Of a DNA stretch of 64,000 nt, positions 12,472-24,728 are shown in pieces; positions within the stretch are counted from its first letter, which is position 1, and each line of letters opens with the position of its first letter. Under the pieces are notes generated by a model. That model had not been told where the DNA came from. It searched no databases and saw nothing but the letters and a program-made list of their open reading frames with translations. The position numbers were made by a program, and so were the translations under genes. Source of the DNA: Lunularia cruciata (lineage: Eukaryota > Streptophyta > Marchantiopsida > Lunulariales > Lunulariaceae); assembly GCA_948567375.1 (NCBI GenBank), contig OX419762.1, positions 9,244,001 to 9,308,000 on the forward strand. The letters run 5' to 3'.

Positions 12472-13083
12472 TCAACTAGCACCTAAGACCCGACTAACAA
12501 ATATAGGAATGTCTCCTCTCGCTACTGCTGCAGCCACCTGAAACAACTCGGTAAAACCACTAGAAGGATCATCTGCCTGGAAGCAATCTCTAAGGTGCTC
12601 ATAAACCATCCCTGACAATCCTCCTGAGGAAAGGCGAGGGGTAGTGCACAATGCTTGTGCAAATAGCGACCTATCAAGACATAAAGACTGCTCAGGCTGA
12701 TAATCTAAGACCTCTAGTGGTAGTCCCTCTACTGCTAGAAGATGCAATGAGCGTAGGGAAGAAATGGTCTCATCAGTAGGACTCACTATAGACAAAGGGT
12801 GTAGCGCTCGTGTTGCTCTACTAAACTCCCTCGCCTGACCCAATGTCCTACATCGTCGTAATCGAGTGGAATCTATGGTATCCTGTGGCGATGCCTGTCT
12901 CCTAAGTCGTGTAGCCCTAACAGACTCTTCCTGAAGCGCTGCCCAATCCCCCGCTCGGAATCGATGAAATCTAGCCGCCACCTCTCTATGCCCCGCGCGT
13001 CCCCTTCTAGCATAACGAAGACACCATCGAGGGAGTAGGAGGAATAGGAACCACGCTAACTCGTCTAAGGGATCACGTGCCAA
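12472..13083 (-). pseudogene. N-terminal region of the non-LTR element polyprotein
   Basis: A 203-codon open frame, rich in arginine and alanine, lies directly upstream of the reverse transcriptase. It includes SGGLSGMVYEHLRDCF, a stretch similar to the pre-RT region of other non-LTR polymerases. A weaker upstream frame (13533-13339) has several Cys and His residues and could be the remains of a DNA-binding finger. The old copy at 4221-3820 carries the same segment (LDRSFLHKLYALLLASPQEA). The true start codon is not determinable because the leader up to 13926 is broken. Confidence 0.65.
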
Positions 13084-13926
13084 ACGATCCAGTGGTAGGC
13101 AAAAATCCTGTCTAGCCTCATCATGGAGTGTGCGGGGCAGTCTATGGAATAGACGTGGACATGGAAAACTAGCTCAAATAACCCCAAAATGCAACCCGCA
13201 TGAGAAACTAACCACTCCCACGACTCGATCGGTATCCTTGGAGCGATCAACGAAGGTATAGAAGAAGCGTGCGTAATCCCGAGTGTCACTGCAATTGATG
13301 TGGTCGCTCGTCTCAAGTGAGCATCCCAAGTGGTCAAATTATAGTCCTTGTGCATCCTTCCCACATGGGTCTTTACCCCTTGCGAGGTAAAGTGTCAGTA
13401 ACACATCGGGCATGGTATATCCCGACTCGCTCTGGGTGACCTCACATGGGAAGGTGTAGCCATGGCTAGCACAAGAATAATGATAATAACACATGATACT
13501 TCTCTCCATATCTGCAAAACCACAACCCTTCACATCCCAACTTACATAAGAAATAATCTTTCCAAACCCTAAAATCTATAAATTCTCATAACTTTTAATT
13601 TCTATCTCCAAAATTTTTAAATTAAATTCACATGAAACTTAATCATAAAAACCAAGAAATTAGAAATGAAAATTTCCAACCCATCACTCTCAATGTATAA
13701 TGATCATTCTCAACCCTAAAAAAACTAAAAATTTTAATAACTTTCTACTCCATTTTCCATAGTCTTCAATCTAGATACCAATAGAACCAAAATTGAAAAA
13801 CGAAAAGAATTGACTATTCACTCAATTGCTATATGCTAGAGAGCACTCAGGAATTATCAAAATTGTTTCTCGTCTCTCCCTCTCTTCTCCCGTCTCCACA
13901 CTCTCCCGCCCATAAAGTAAGCAGAA

Positions 13927-13940
13927 ACTGTGATTGGTAT
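13927..13940. repeat. Target-site duplication, right copy (14 bp)
   Basis: Exact second copy of actgtgattggtat. It marks the 5' end of the minus-strand element. Confidence 0.94.
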
Positions 13941-14592
13941 TGGGTTTATACTACACCGTACTTGGCACCTCGTCAGTTGAATACTTGAAGGAGATTCTGT
14001 CAGTCCTGAGACTACTGTCGCACTGCACGCTCTCGCTACTGTGTTCTGTACCTCAGTGATTCCGTCCCGGCGGTGCCCAGAGTGTCCTACGTCTTTGACT
14101 CCATATTGACTACTAACTCTTGATGATAGCTTAGTCCAATGTCCATAATTTAACCCATATATAGTACAACATAGTGCATTACAACTAGCTCTTCCTCAGA
14201 TCAACTACGTAGCAGTTTACAATTCCTCCGAATAACAGAAACAATTCGGTGCGTACTGCAACTAAGACGCTAGGTATCGCTAGCTCTGGTGTGCAATTAT
14301 GTCATTTATAGACTTGTGTGCTGCATCTTGCCAATACTGGTGGTTTCAGATTTAGATTTTGCGAGACCCCCAGAAATCCGGAAAATTTTGAAATATCCGA
14401 AATTCTTATGGTGAAATACTGGAATCATTGAAAGTGAGGCATAAAAGTTTACGGGTTGTGATATTCCATACATTTCTATGAAGGTACTTCCATGTCCACG
14501 TCTATTAGTAATATTCATTGCACCTGTACCTAGAACCACGGCCCACAAAAATTTATCAATTATGGATATTTCATATACTTTATGAAGGCAAA
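13941..14592. other. Intergenic, nothing recognised
   Basis: Host flank of the young non-LTR copy. There is no supported gene; the 80-codon frame at 14306-14548 has no motif. Confidence 0.4.
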
Positions 14593-14657
14593 AATGAAGG
14601 TATAGAGATATTTCATTTCCCTGTCAGAGGGAAATGAAATATCGCTGTACCTTCATT
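14593..14657. repeat. 65-bp near-perfect hairpin
   Basis: The 29-base arms (14593-14621 and 14629-14657) pair at 27 of 29 positions around a 7-base loop. One of the two exceptions would be a G-U pair in RNA. The arm begins aatgaaggta and ends atttcatttccc. It may be a tiny MITE-type element or a small-RNA precursor; nothing shows that it is transcribed. Confidence 0.85.
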
Positions 14658-14907
14658 ATTAGGCATAAGCGAAGTATCAAATTGTCATATGGTTCATTAC
14701 TATTTCTCGTAATCGTCTGCAGAATCAAGGCAGTAATGCAAATAGGCAATTTTAAGAACTGAAGGCTCTTGAGATTTTTATTACCAGAACTTTACCGGGT
14801 TTCATCACCAGATGTGCTTTACGAGATCTTACGGGTAAAACCCTGTCACCTTTAAAGTTCCACCAAGTCGAAATCTGAAACCCCCACTGTAGTTGCTTTG
14901 GCCTCTT

Positions 14908-15066
14908 GATCTCCTGCATCTCGATCCCTCGTAGGTGCATTTCTCATCCCAATATTATTGGGGTTTAATTCCACTTTAGCTTTTTGTCTCCTCCTTGTAC
15001 GATTTGATGGGATCTTCCTTCATGTTTTCTATACGGCCGCTTTCTTCTCTTTAGATCTCCTGCATC
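14908..15066 (+). mobile_element. 5'-truncated 3'-end copy of the RT-RLE family with 13-bp TSD
   Basis: The 13-mer gatctcctgcatc occurs at 14908-14920 and exactly again at 15054-15066. Between them, 14921-15053 matches the 3' end of the full-length elements on the plus strand: cccaatattattgggg in place of the GC palindrome, then cttgtacg, gatgggatcttcc and ttcatgttttctatacgg, ending in a T-rich tail. This is a 133-bp insertion, opposite in orientation to the long copies. It shows that the family leaves very short inserts. Confidence 0.85.
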
Positions 15067-15089
15067 CTGATAAAGGCATAGAAGTATTT

Positions 15090-15178
15090 CAAGAAAAGGG
15101 TAACCGCGTAGAAAAACACTAAGGAAGGGAACACCCCTTGGGTGAGGGTGAGATAAAATAAGTAAAATGGAACTAACC
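15090..15178 (-). mobile_element. Short 3'-end fragment of the RT-RLE family
   Basis: About 90 bases match the 3' end of the long elements: aagggtaaccgcgtag, aaacactaaggaaggg, then agtaaaatggaactaaccccc. The match stops at the position of the GC palindrome. It lies 37 bp from the oppositely oriented copy at 14921-15053, so the two form an inverted pair. No clear TSD was seen. Confidence 0.7.
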
Positions 15179-17700
15179 CCCAGAGAACGGCATTTCTTTC
15201 AGTACATGACACCTCTTGTAATATGTACGATAGGCAAAGAGCATGTTGCAAGTGTGCACAATGATTCAATCAATGTCTGTGGTGCTGGATATTGATATTG
15301 AACAATAAGCTCTAGTGAATGGTTCGGTATTAGTGAAGGAATACCTTGGCAACCACACTCTAAAGAGAACTTCCAAATGCTTAGAGAATGGACTTGAGGA
15401 TACACGGTGTACGGCACTATGTATACGGAACGCACTATTCCTTTAACGCCAAGCCTCTAACAGTATGCATGCGATTGCAAGGATGGTATAAAATAAGGGG
15501 TTTCGTATTGGTCCGGGGGAGGAAAAGGAAAAACGTGGAAACTCTCTCAAGAAGCCATATCATCTCTTTTGACAATTATTTATTTCACTATAAAAATCCT
15601 AAACATCCGTAGTATAACATTTAATTTTTATAAATGAATGCAAATTGCATGTGATATACCATATAATAATTTACAAGGCTTTCATTTATTAGCACCTCAT
15701 TTCCTTATAGAGTTCACTAAAAATAGTTACAAAGTTTGTTATTTATCCCATAGACATCAGTCAAAACTATTTCTGAAATCCCTTAGTCTATGACTATCTA
15801 TATTGTGTACAACCCATACAACGATCACCAAGTCCTAACAATAGTACATGAAGGACACAAGATATTTCAAGAAGCGCTTGTGGTCATAGATCACCACAAG
15901 CACTTATATCCTTGGCCACAAATTTATGGAAGGCATCCGCAGCAAAGGTATGGAAACCCACCATAAAATACAAAAAAGAGCTGCAATTACACTTCAAGAT
16001 TTGAGAAGACTCAGGCTAAGATCTAGTCTAAGGCCATATGGTGAAGAGAATTTTGCAGTAGACAAAGGCTGCTGGAACTATGTCCTGTTCTCTTTTCCCA
16101 CCTTCTTTCTTAGATTGCAATACAAAGATCTATAAAACAGTTCCCATTGTTGGGGTCTTATGTCCAAAGTCTTCCATCTTTTTTGAATGTGATGAGTTTC
16201 ATATTCTACAATGCAGGTAGCAAACAATCCAATAAAATCAGATGCATAAGTACCATTGAATGTTATCCGAATAGATTCAATGTTCATTGGGTCCTCTAAT
16301 AAGAAACTGGCCAACAGGCTGAATAAAATACTCCAAGGAAAAGAATACATGCAATGCAAGTGCACCAAAAAGAGTGCATAAAAAAGAAAAGCCAAAGACT
16401 CTGCAAAAAGGAGCACACAGTCATAGAGAATTAAGCACTTAGAAGAGAAACTCACCCTAGAAATATTTAAAAGGTGTAATGTGAGCAAACTAGAAACCTC
16501 TAACTGAACTGTTTGATAGACATCCTCAAAGGGTATGGCGGGCAAAGTGAGGGAAGTGCCATCAATGAAACAGGAGCACCCCCTACTGATGCTTGCCAAT
16601 GAAGACTTAAAGACGGTGATCTACATAGGGTGACAGAGACCCTCTACCAAAAATAAGAAGTAAGCATGTTAGGTGCGAAGAGTGTAACTGCAGCTCTTTC
16701 TGGTATTTTATGGTGGGTGTCCATATTGTGTTGCCTCTCAAAGGAGACCATCAAACTGATGATGAAGGTGGCCAAAAATCTCCACTGCTAGGGGATGAAG
16801 GTGTTGGAGGCAAGTTGCAGGGCATAGTGGTCCTCTTTCCTCCTAGTGGCAATGATCATTGTGGCTCCTACTTGGATGCTAGTTTGTGCCAAGGACTCTG
16901 TGTGGTACCCATATTTTTTGATTTTGACAATTTTTAAAGAAGAATTGTATTGCTGAAGCCACATTGATGGTTAATAAAGAAGAAAAGAGAAGAATTGTTT
17001 GTTTGGCATGAACCCAAAGAAGCCGACCTCAGGTCAGAGCCAGAAGGACTCGGGTCAGACTTATGGAAGTATGGACCCAAAGTAAGAGGACTTTGTATCA
17101 AGATGTGCAACCTGATCTGAAGGACCCGCAACAACTTTTCCTTGGGTCTAGCCAAATAAGAAAGTATGTGTAAAGACATTGACTACCTTGCAATCAAGAT
17201 GACATTGAGAGTGATAAAATACAAACATGCATAATTGGCATATCAATTGAAGATCAACTGAAGAATTACCAATTAGAAAAACACCATAAGACTGAAACTT
17301 TATCAAGGGAGTTCTGAAATGTCATGATGATATCCCATGCCTCTCAAGAGTTGTCTTGAAGAGTTAGAATCTCAAGTTTGGGGAGGATTTGATCCTTTAG
17401 AGATCGAGAGTGAGGAAGCACACGATATCACCAAAGGGAAGTAAGTAGAATGCAATGAGTAGTCTTGCAATTCATTGATTAGATGTAGTGGCAAGGATCA
17501 AAGTCTTGAGCAGACTTTGCATCACCTTCTGGAATGGAACTAGAATTTGAGCTTTCTAGGAATCATGGAAGAAATTGCTACCAGCAATTGCAAAGATGGT
17601 CCTAAGACAGAGGGACATAAAGGAAATCTGGCTCAATGGACTGAGTCAGATTGGAGATTAGTCTTGGGGAGAGAAGCAAGGGAAGTAGGAGGAGTCATCT
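15179..17700. other. Intergenic, nothing certain
   Basis: I see no recognisable protein. The longest frame (minus strand, 16599-16078) is hydrophobic and motif-free, with no homologue I recognise. The 16.6-17.7 kb part is similar in base composition to the coding relic that follows and could be its decayed upstream part. Confidence 0.35.
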
Positions 17701-17721
17701 TCTTTTGAAGAAACCATTGAG

Positions 17722-19666
17722 GTGAGGAATTCTTTCCTCACCTCAGTGCCTCACATCAAGAATGGGTACAATGTGGATAGCTATAGAGACCCAATACAGA
17801 GGGGGATAGTTAGAGCGGTGATGGCCATGTTTAAGCCGAAGCAAACCTCCTATGTAACAATGCAGCAAGTGGTGTTCTTTCACCTGATGTTTGTAGGAGA
17901 GGCGGTGAATTGGGCAAACTGCTTACACCAACAAGTAGGTAAGATGATTACTAGTTGGAGAAAGAACATAGCACCCCATTCCTTTGTACCCTTTGCAGCC
18001 CATTTCTACTTTGGATTAAACCTACTCAGCTTGGAGGAGAGAGGAAGGATGGTGTCCCACTTTTATCCAATTTACAAAGAGAAGCAGATGGAGACGAGCA
18101 ATATTACATCAAGCAAGTTGATGAAGGTGATGACCACTGCATCAAGAGCAGGAAGGAGAAGATAGTGTTGGTGGACATCCCAAGGCCAAGAAAGAGAAGT
18201 AGACCCAAAGGAAGAATATTTTCACTATAGCCACAAAAGACAAGAAGGCTAAATGCAAAGCCAAAGATTGTGGTAGTGAAGGACCAGTCTTTGGAGGAAG
18301 AAATGGAAGGAGAAGCGGAGTTGAACTGTGAGGACCGGGAGAGGAAGAAGAGTTCAATGTACAAAGTAGGAAGTCCAGCAGTGTGAGTGAAGGAGAACCC
18401 ATAGTTCAGCAATTGGTGGACGAAGCGGTTGGAGAAGAAGAATGGGAGTTCCACGGGGAGATTGATCACATGGAAGGAAGAGACAAGCCTTGTGTGGAGG
18501 TATCTGTAGTAGATTTAGAAGATGAACAAGCAAGAGAGACTTCTTTGGCATTCCCAAGGGCAGCAAGATCAAAGAGAAGTGTGCAAGTCGTAGCTACATG
18601 GCTGAGCAAAGTTGAAGAGGAAGGAGACAGCTCAGACAGAGTAACTTTGAAAGTATGAAGATCATATCTTTGGGGTAAAGCACCAGCCAAAGAAGTGCCA
18701 ACCAAAAAAAAAAGACAAGGAAAATCATGAAGGAAGATATGCTGGAGTCAAATATCTATCAAAGATTTTTTGTCCTTTGTTGGTGCAGCTACAAAAAAAG
18801 AAAGAGGAGTTGAAGAAAGAGCATCCTGAATTGAAGGATGAATTGGAAGTAGTAAGGTACTTGAGTGAAGAGACCTTGGAGTTGAGGAGTAAGTAAACCC
18901 AAGAAGAGAAGGAAGCCAAAGAACTTTGGGTTGCGGCAATTCTTTGGAAGAAGAGTTTTGATAACTTGCATGAGAATTTCTTGAAGCACGGTGAAGAGTT
19001 GAGAGAGAAAATGGCATCATGGAGCAAGAGCTAGAGAGTCTAAGAAAGAGTGCAGCAAAGAAGGATCAAGCTTGGCAATGAGAGCTGACTATTAGACATT
19101 GAGAGGAAGAAAGATTGTGAGGTTTGATCAGAAGCATAGAAGCTCAACTAGTCCAGTATGTGGAAGAGAAGGAAACACTAAAGGTGGAATTTGGGGACGA
19201 GTTGAAGATATATTGGAACGAGTTAGAAGCAGAAAGAAGTAAGGAGAAGATAGTTTTGAAGAGTGAGCTAGATTCAATAGGAGCAGTCATTGTGGAGTTG
19301 GAAGCAATGTTGAGTATTGACATTGAAGTTAAGTTGGTGGAAGTGAGATTGCATGAATTGAATTTGTTGATGTAGGAGACTACTAAGAGGAAGGCAAAGG
19401 AGGTAGACTTGACCAATCTTTTGATTTGCTTAAGAGAACATGTAGATAGGAAGATGTTGGAGATAGGAGACAATGTGAGTCTTGGACTAGATTTAGTTAG
19501 GTTAGACTTAGATAAACTTTGTAGTGAGGTGAATATGAATGCTCAATGTGAAGTTGTAGAAGTAGGAATGCAAGTGTTTTTGGATGAACTACCTAAGACA
19601 TTAGAAGAGAATGGGTTAGAAAATGAGAATGTGAATAGATTAGCAAGGACTTCAATTTCAGTTTAA
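17722..19666 (+). pseudogene. Frameshifted coding relic with coiled-coil tail, family unknown
   Basis: I do not recognise this gene. A globular N-terminal block (17722-18050) reads NGYNVDSYRDPIQRGIVRAV followed by motifs such as YVTMQQVVFFHLMFVGEAVNW. It then shifts frame near 18040 into EADGDEQYYIKQVDEGDD and a basic run, RPRKRSRPKG. Further frames (18383-18658, 19124-19375, 19409-19666) are Glu/Lys/Leu-rich and look like long coiled coils. The plus strand is purine-rich throughout, as expected of one former reading frame of about 2 kb. It ends 350 bp before a long (TG)n tract. It may be a gag-like or accessory protein of a transposable element, or a dead host gene. Confidence 0.5.
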
Positions 19667-20009
19667 ACTAAAGAAATAATAGAAATAGTAGAGGAATTAG
19701 TAGTAGTAGTAGATAGAGCCAAAGAAGAAGAAGTGTTGGGAGGAACTTTGGGTTTAGAATCTGAAGTTGAGGTAGACATTGGATTGGATTACTAACAATT
19801 TTGAGATATGAAGAGGTAGATATGAAGAGTTGGTTTGTCATTTTGGATCTGCAAGTTTGTAAAGTTGTTGATGGGTAAATGTCAAGTGTTCTACCTATTT
19901 AAAGAAGGCATTTATAGTGTGTTTTTTTAGTATTCTAATTTCAAAGTTGAGTAAAGCAAAGTGTTGTAACTCAATGCTCGTCATTTCAACTTAATTTCAA
20001 GTATCAATC

Positions 20010-20814
<805 letters not shown>

Positions 20815-22270
20815 CTAGGCCACCGTATCTCCAATGACATTGTGACCTCTGGTATGCTCTCCTCCTATGGCACAATGTATCATGTGGATGTCCTTTATAT
20901 CAAATGTAGACCTGCACAGGCACTGGTGTGATACGGCCAAGAGTGTTGTATCTGGTAGACCTAGCCAAATCAGAAGGGCCATGGTGAACTCCTTCAATGT
21001 GGACCAAAAGTCCTCAATCAAAGGGGAAGCATGAAGCCAAGTTCTTGCACCTTCTTTCCACAAGAGAAGATCTTAGCTATATCTAGTAAGGCATAGTATT
21101 GAGGATGCTAGAAAGGGTGTGAGTGTACATATGCTCCTTGAGCTCTGCTTGAAACTTCTTAGAGTCTAGGGAACAAATTTTGCAAAGGGATGAAGTGATA
21201 CAAGTGTTGTCCAAGCAATAAATCCCAAGTCAATCAAAGAGATGGATAGAAGAAAGTGTGCTTGAGGCAACTATCGTGATGGTTGGCAATGAAAGAAAGC
21301 ATCCCTTATGTAAAAATCTAGTTGCCAATAAGGGGAGCCACTAGAGCCCATGCCCTTAGGTATACTATGGTCTCATGCCAATGTGCCTCATGCCTCATGT
21401 GCAATGATATTGCATGCTCTCATGGCTATGGGAAGAGCTACCTACAAACACCACCAATCATTTGATAACTATGGGAGCATATAAGGCTCTAAGAGTGTGG
21501 AAAATTTATTTCACATGTGATTATCAAAGGACCATAAATATGGTAGGAGGACTGATGTTGGAAAATAAGTGCACGCCAAATAAGATGCTCTTGAGGCATA
21601 ACATCTGAAAAGAAGGGAGTAAACCCAAGGTCTCAAGATTAGTGTGGAAGACTAAAATAAAATGACTACATCCTCCAAGGGCCCAATATCTGAGTATATC
21701 CAATAGGGATAGAAAAGACATGTGGGAAAGGTGGCTGCAACATCACACAAAGCTATGTAGTGTGCATCACAAATAATTGCTATCCTAAAGGATATCCTTG
21801 TTGTGTACCCTCTCCTAATGGTAACTAAGTGAACTCTCTTGTGGTAATATGGTGGTTGTACAACAATGGTGCCTCAATGTCATAGAAAGTATGAAAAAAT
21901 GGAATCAAGGAGAGAAATTGATCCCTTGCCACATGAAGATCTCTAACAAAATTGGACAAGAAATAGTATTGAAGGCATTTGAGACATCCACTTAGACTAC
22001 CACCCAATCTAGGTGGAGGTCCAAGGAGACTCTAATGCATGCAATAACCATCTCACAACCACTTGGTGTGGCAACTGCATACTGATGAGGAGACAAGAAA
22101 GATGAAAAGGAGTGGCAAAACTGAAAACAAATGGTACGTAATACTAAATGCAAGAGAAAATCCCCGATGGTTATGGAAAAAACCCCTAATGTCTCTGTTG
22201 ACAAAGTAAGGAAACCATATGCAAAAAATAAACAAGCAGCATCCAAGGCACCAAAATTAAGGCAAGATAT
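20815..22270 (-). mobile_element. Third, highly diverged copy of the RT-RLE family (partial)
   Basis: Frames on the minus strand align with the young copy. 21063-20815 has the finger region (CRSTFDIKDIHMIHCAIGGE, then HTRGHNVIGDT), which preserves the GG and H-x5-D residues lost behind the stop in the young copy. 22007-21825 matches the region after RT motif A (QFLSLIPFFHTFYDIEAPLL). 22276-21992 has the fingers block HQYAVATPSGCEM. Both ends of the element are missing or unrecognisable. It abuts the copia relic at about 22560. Confidence 0.7.
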
Positions 22271-22559
22271 TGGCAAAAAGAAAAGAGGAGAGAGAAGCTT
22301 GAGTTAGGAAGGTATGGGAAAGAGAATCTCATAAATTCTCAAAAACTAGTTTTGATGGATGAGCTATCTAGAAACATAGAGAGTTGAGTAAAGCTTGGGC
22401 AAAGAAGGACTCCAAAAGCCATAGCTCCTCATTTGGATGGTAATTATGGACTAAAGAGGGAAGGTTATATGTGGCGGATGGATGGAGAACTTGGAAAGCT
22501 GATAGAGTATTGGTAGAGAAGGGTGTTAGTCTAGAGGGGAATAGTACATGGATTTCTCA

Positions 22560-24286
22560 CCAATACTCCACTTCTTGTCCTAACATCAATGAACCAAGAT
22601 TTATGTTCTCTTTAACCAAGATGGTGTGTTTATAGACAAGTATGAGACTTCTATGCCATAGGATGCAAACTTGGACCAAAAATTGGAAGGATGTTTAAAT
22701 TAGACATCAAGACCCACAAGACAATCAGAATGCTATGTTTATTCATGGCTTGACTGATTTTTTGGATCTTGAGATGTGGTATAAAAGAGCTTGTCGCATG
22801 AACCTACAAGATTAAAGGTGCTACCTACCTTTGATTTGGTTATGGGGCTCCAATATTTTTAATCCTTTACCTATTGGAGTTTGTGAGGCTTGCCAATTTG
22901 GTAAGCAAGCTAGCTAAACAGCCCTTTAAGCATCATGGTAAAAGGGACTCTAAGGTGCTAGAATTTATCCACACTAATCTATGGACTACATCATAAAAAA
23001 TTCTAATAGATGCTAAATATTTTGTCTCATTTATTGATGACTTTTCAAGATATATGTGGTCTACTTTTTGAAAGCAAAATCAGATGTCCTTTTAATTTTC
23101 CAAATATTCAAGCAGCTTGTGGAGAAGAAATATGGTTATAATATCCTACTTTGATGTTCTGATGGAGGAGGAGAGTTTAATTCAAATCATTTTGATACTT
23201 TCCTACATGAGCAAGGTGTCAAGCGTGAAGTTACTTGCAGCTCTACACCTCAAAAGAATGGAGTTGCTGAGCAGAATAATAGATATATTGCTTAAGTTAC
23301 AAGAGCCATACTTGATGATTCTACCCAAGAGGTATTGCGCACAAGCAATTAATTGTGCAATTTACTTGCTGAATCTACCTACTACTGCAAATGGTGCACA
23401 AAATGACACCTTTTCAAACTCTTAAAAGTAAAAAACCTGATTTATCAAAATCTGAGGATGTTTGGTTGTATTTGCTTTGTTATGTTACTGATGAGAAGAG
23501 GCAAAAGCTAGATCCTAAAGTTGAAAAATGTGTCTTTCTTGGATATGCCTCAAATTCCAAAGGATATAGGGGTTATTATCCTGACTTTAGTATTTTTATT
23601 ATCAGTAGAGATGTCATATTTGAGAAGTTAAAATCCTAGTATCATGCTCTTATAAGTTGAACAACTGATTTACCAATTACAATACCCTCTATCTCTTCAA
23701 TTGGTCCAAGTAATGTTTCTATTCCATAGGCTAGTACTTCAAGTGCTATTGGTGTTTCTAGTGAGCACTATAAATCTAAGCCACTTCTAAATCCTTGGTC
23801 AGGTTAGGTTGTTGAGAAGCCTTGAATCCAAGGTTCTCAACCTATAGGAAATTTATTCCCTTCTAGTAAAGTTTCTACTCCTTTGTTGGAACATATGGTG
23901 TGTTAACAACATAGTTCATGAATTCCAAGTAATTTAGATGAGGCTACAAGTAGCACATCTTAGCCTAAACAACAAAGGACATGTACAAGGGTTAAATGTC
24001 TAGTGAGATGTTTCCAAGTTGAAGGCTTTTTAGGCCAACATCATGCATATATGGTAAAGGCTATACAAGAAAGGGAACAAAATTCTCTTGAAGAAGCAAT
24101 GCATCATGCAGATTGGATGCAAGCCATGGAGCTTGAAATTGTAGCCCTACATCACCAACAAATATGGGAGTTGGTTGATTTGCCTTCTTGTAAGAAGGCA
24201 AATAGCTACGTGTGGATTTTTTAAGTCAAGGTGCATTTTGATGGTTCATTGAGTAGGTACAAGGCAAAGCTTGTGGCAAAAGGTTT
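22560..24286 (+). pseudogene. Ty1/copia pol relic, part 1: integrase and start of RT
   Basis: Frames carry the pre-integrase zinc region (FNPLPIGVCEACQFGKQA) near 22840-22910. The integrase core follows (FVSFIDDFSRYMWS near 23020; SDGGGEFNSNHFDTFLHEQG near 23160, then TCSSTPQKNGVAEQNN). The start of the reverse transcriptase is at 24003-24286 (MQAMELEIVALHHQQIWELV, then LVAKGF). Stops and shifts separate the blocks. The reading stops inside LVAKGF at 24286 and resumes at 37602 with SQQYGIDSDETFSPIAK, so the element was cut in two by a later insertion. No 5' LTR or gag was found upstream. Confidence 0.88.
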
Positions 24287-24728
24287 TGTCACAATATTTG
24301 TCTCACCAAAGCTAGTTGGCTCAAATGTTGGAGTGATAGTGTTGTTAGTCATAAGTATTTTGGTAGTTATTCATGGACCACTTGTTGGTAGTCTAATTTC
24401 ATATTAGGGCTATTGATCACATGGTAGGACCTACCATCACTCGCACCATCTGATGTGCCATCAACAATGTTGTTAAGGTTGGAGATCTAGGTCCAGTAGA
24501 GGCGTATGTCTTCAAAGTGTACCTCTAAAGAGCTCACTTCTCTAGTGTTGAGCTTTTGAATTCCTAGCTTTGGTGGATAGAGGTTGGCAAGTATCACTTA
24601 GAATCTCTTAACCAGAGTGGGTGTTGCGTGGACTATAATTAGTGTCCGATTTTTAGCATAATGTTGAGTGAAAGATTGAGTACATATTTGATTTGAGTGT
24701 GATTTGAGTGGTAGAATAAAATTATAAC
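24287..24728 (+). repeat. Left LTR of element A, lacking its first ~105 bp
   Basis: Aligns with 37085-37515 of the right LTR (shared caccaaagc, agtgatagtgttg/agtggtagtgttgg and gatttgagtgg). Directly after it, catcagagaagtg resembles the TATCAGAG core of an initiator-Met tRNA primer-binding site. The part that corresponds to 36980-37084 is absent. Confidence 0.75.

Larger units (their letters stand above)
10208..13926 (-). mobile_element. RT-RLE non-LTR retrotransposon, youngest full-length copy
   Basis: A 3719-bp element on the minus strand with an exact 14-bp target-site duplication. The order of parts is: 5' leader and N-terminal region (13926-12472), reverse transcriptase (12370-11674), thumb (11700-11294), a Cys-Cys-His-Cys finger (around 10910-10950), and a restriction-like endonuclease (10900-10477). 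A 3' untranslated end of about 270 bp follows; it contains the palindrome ggggctaagcccc at 10293-10305 and finishes in a T-rich tail on the coding strand (ggtcgcctttttttcg). There are no LTRs and no poly(A). Domain order and tail resemble R2-group elements, but the target sites of the two long copies differ, so there is no sign of rDNA-type site specificity. It is richer in G+C and CpG than its surroundings, consistent with a younger copy. Confidence 0.9.

Noticed and set aside
10208-13926. rDNA-specific R2 insertion
   Set aside because: The flanks of the two full-length copies differ from each other and do not look like 28S rRNA gene sequence.
16078-16599. 173-codon hydrophobic frame on the minus strand
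   Set aside because: No conserved motif or plausible start context, and it lies antisense to purine-rich plus-strand sequence that may itself be coding relic.
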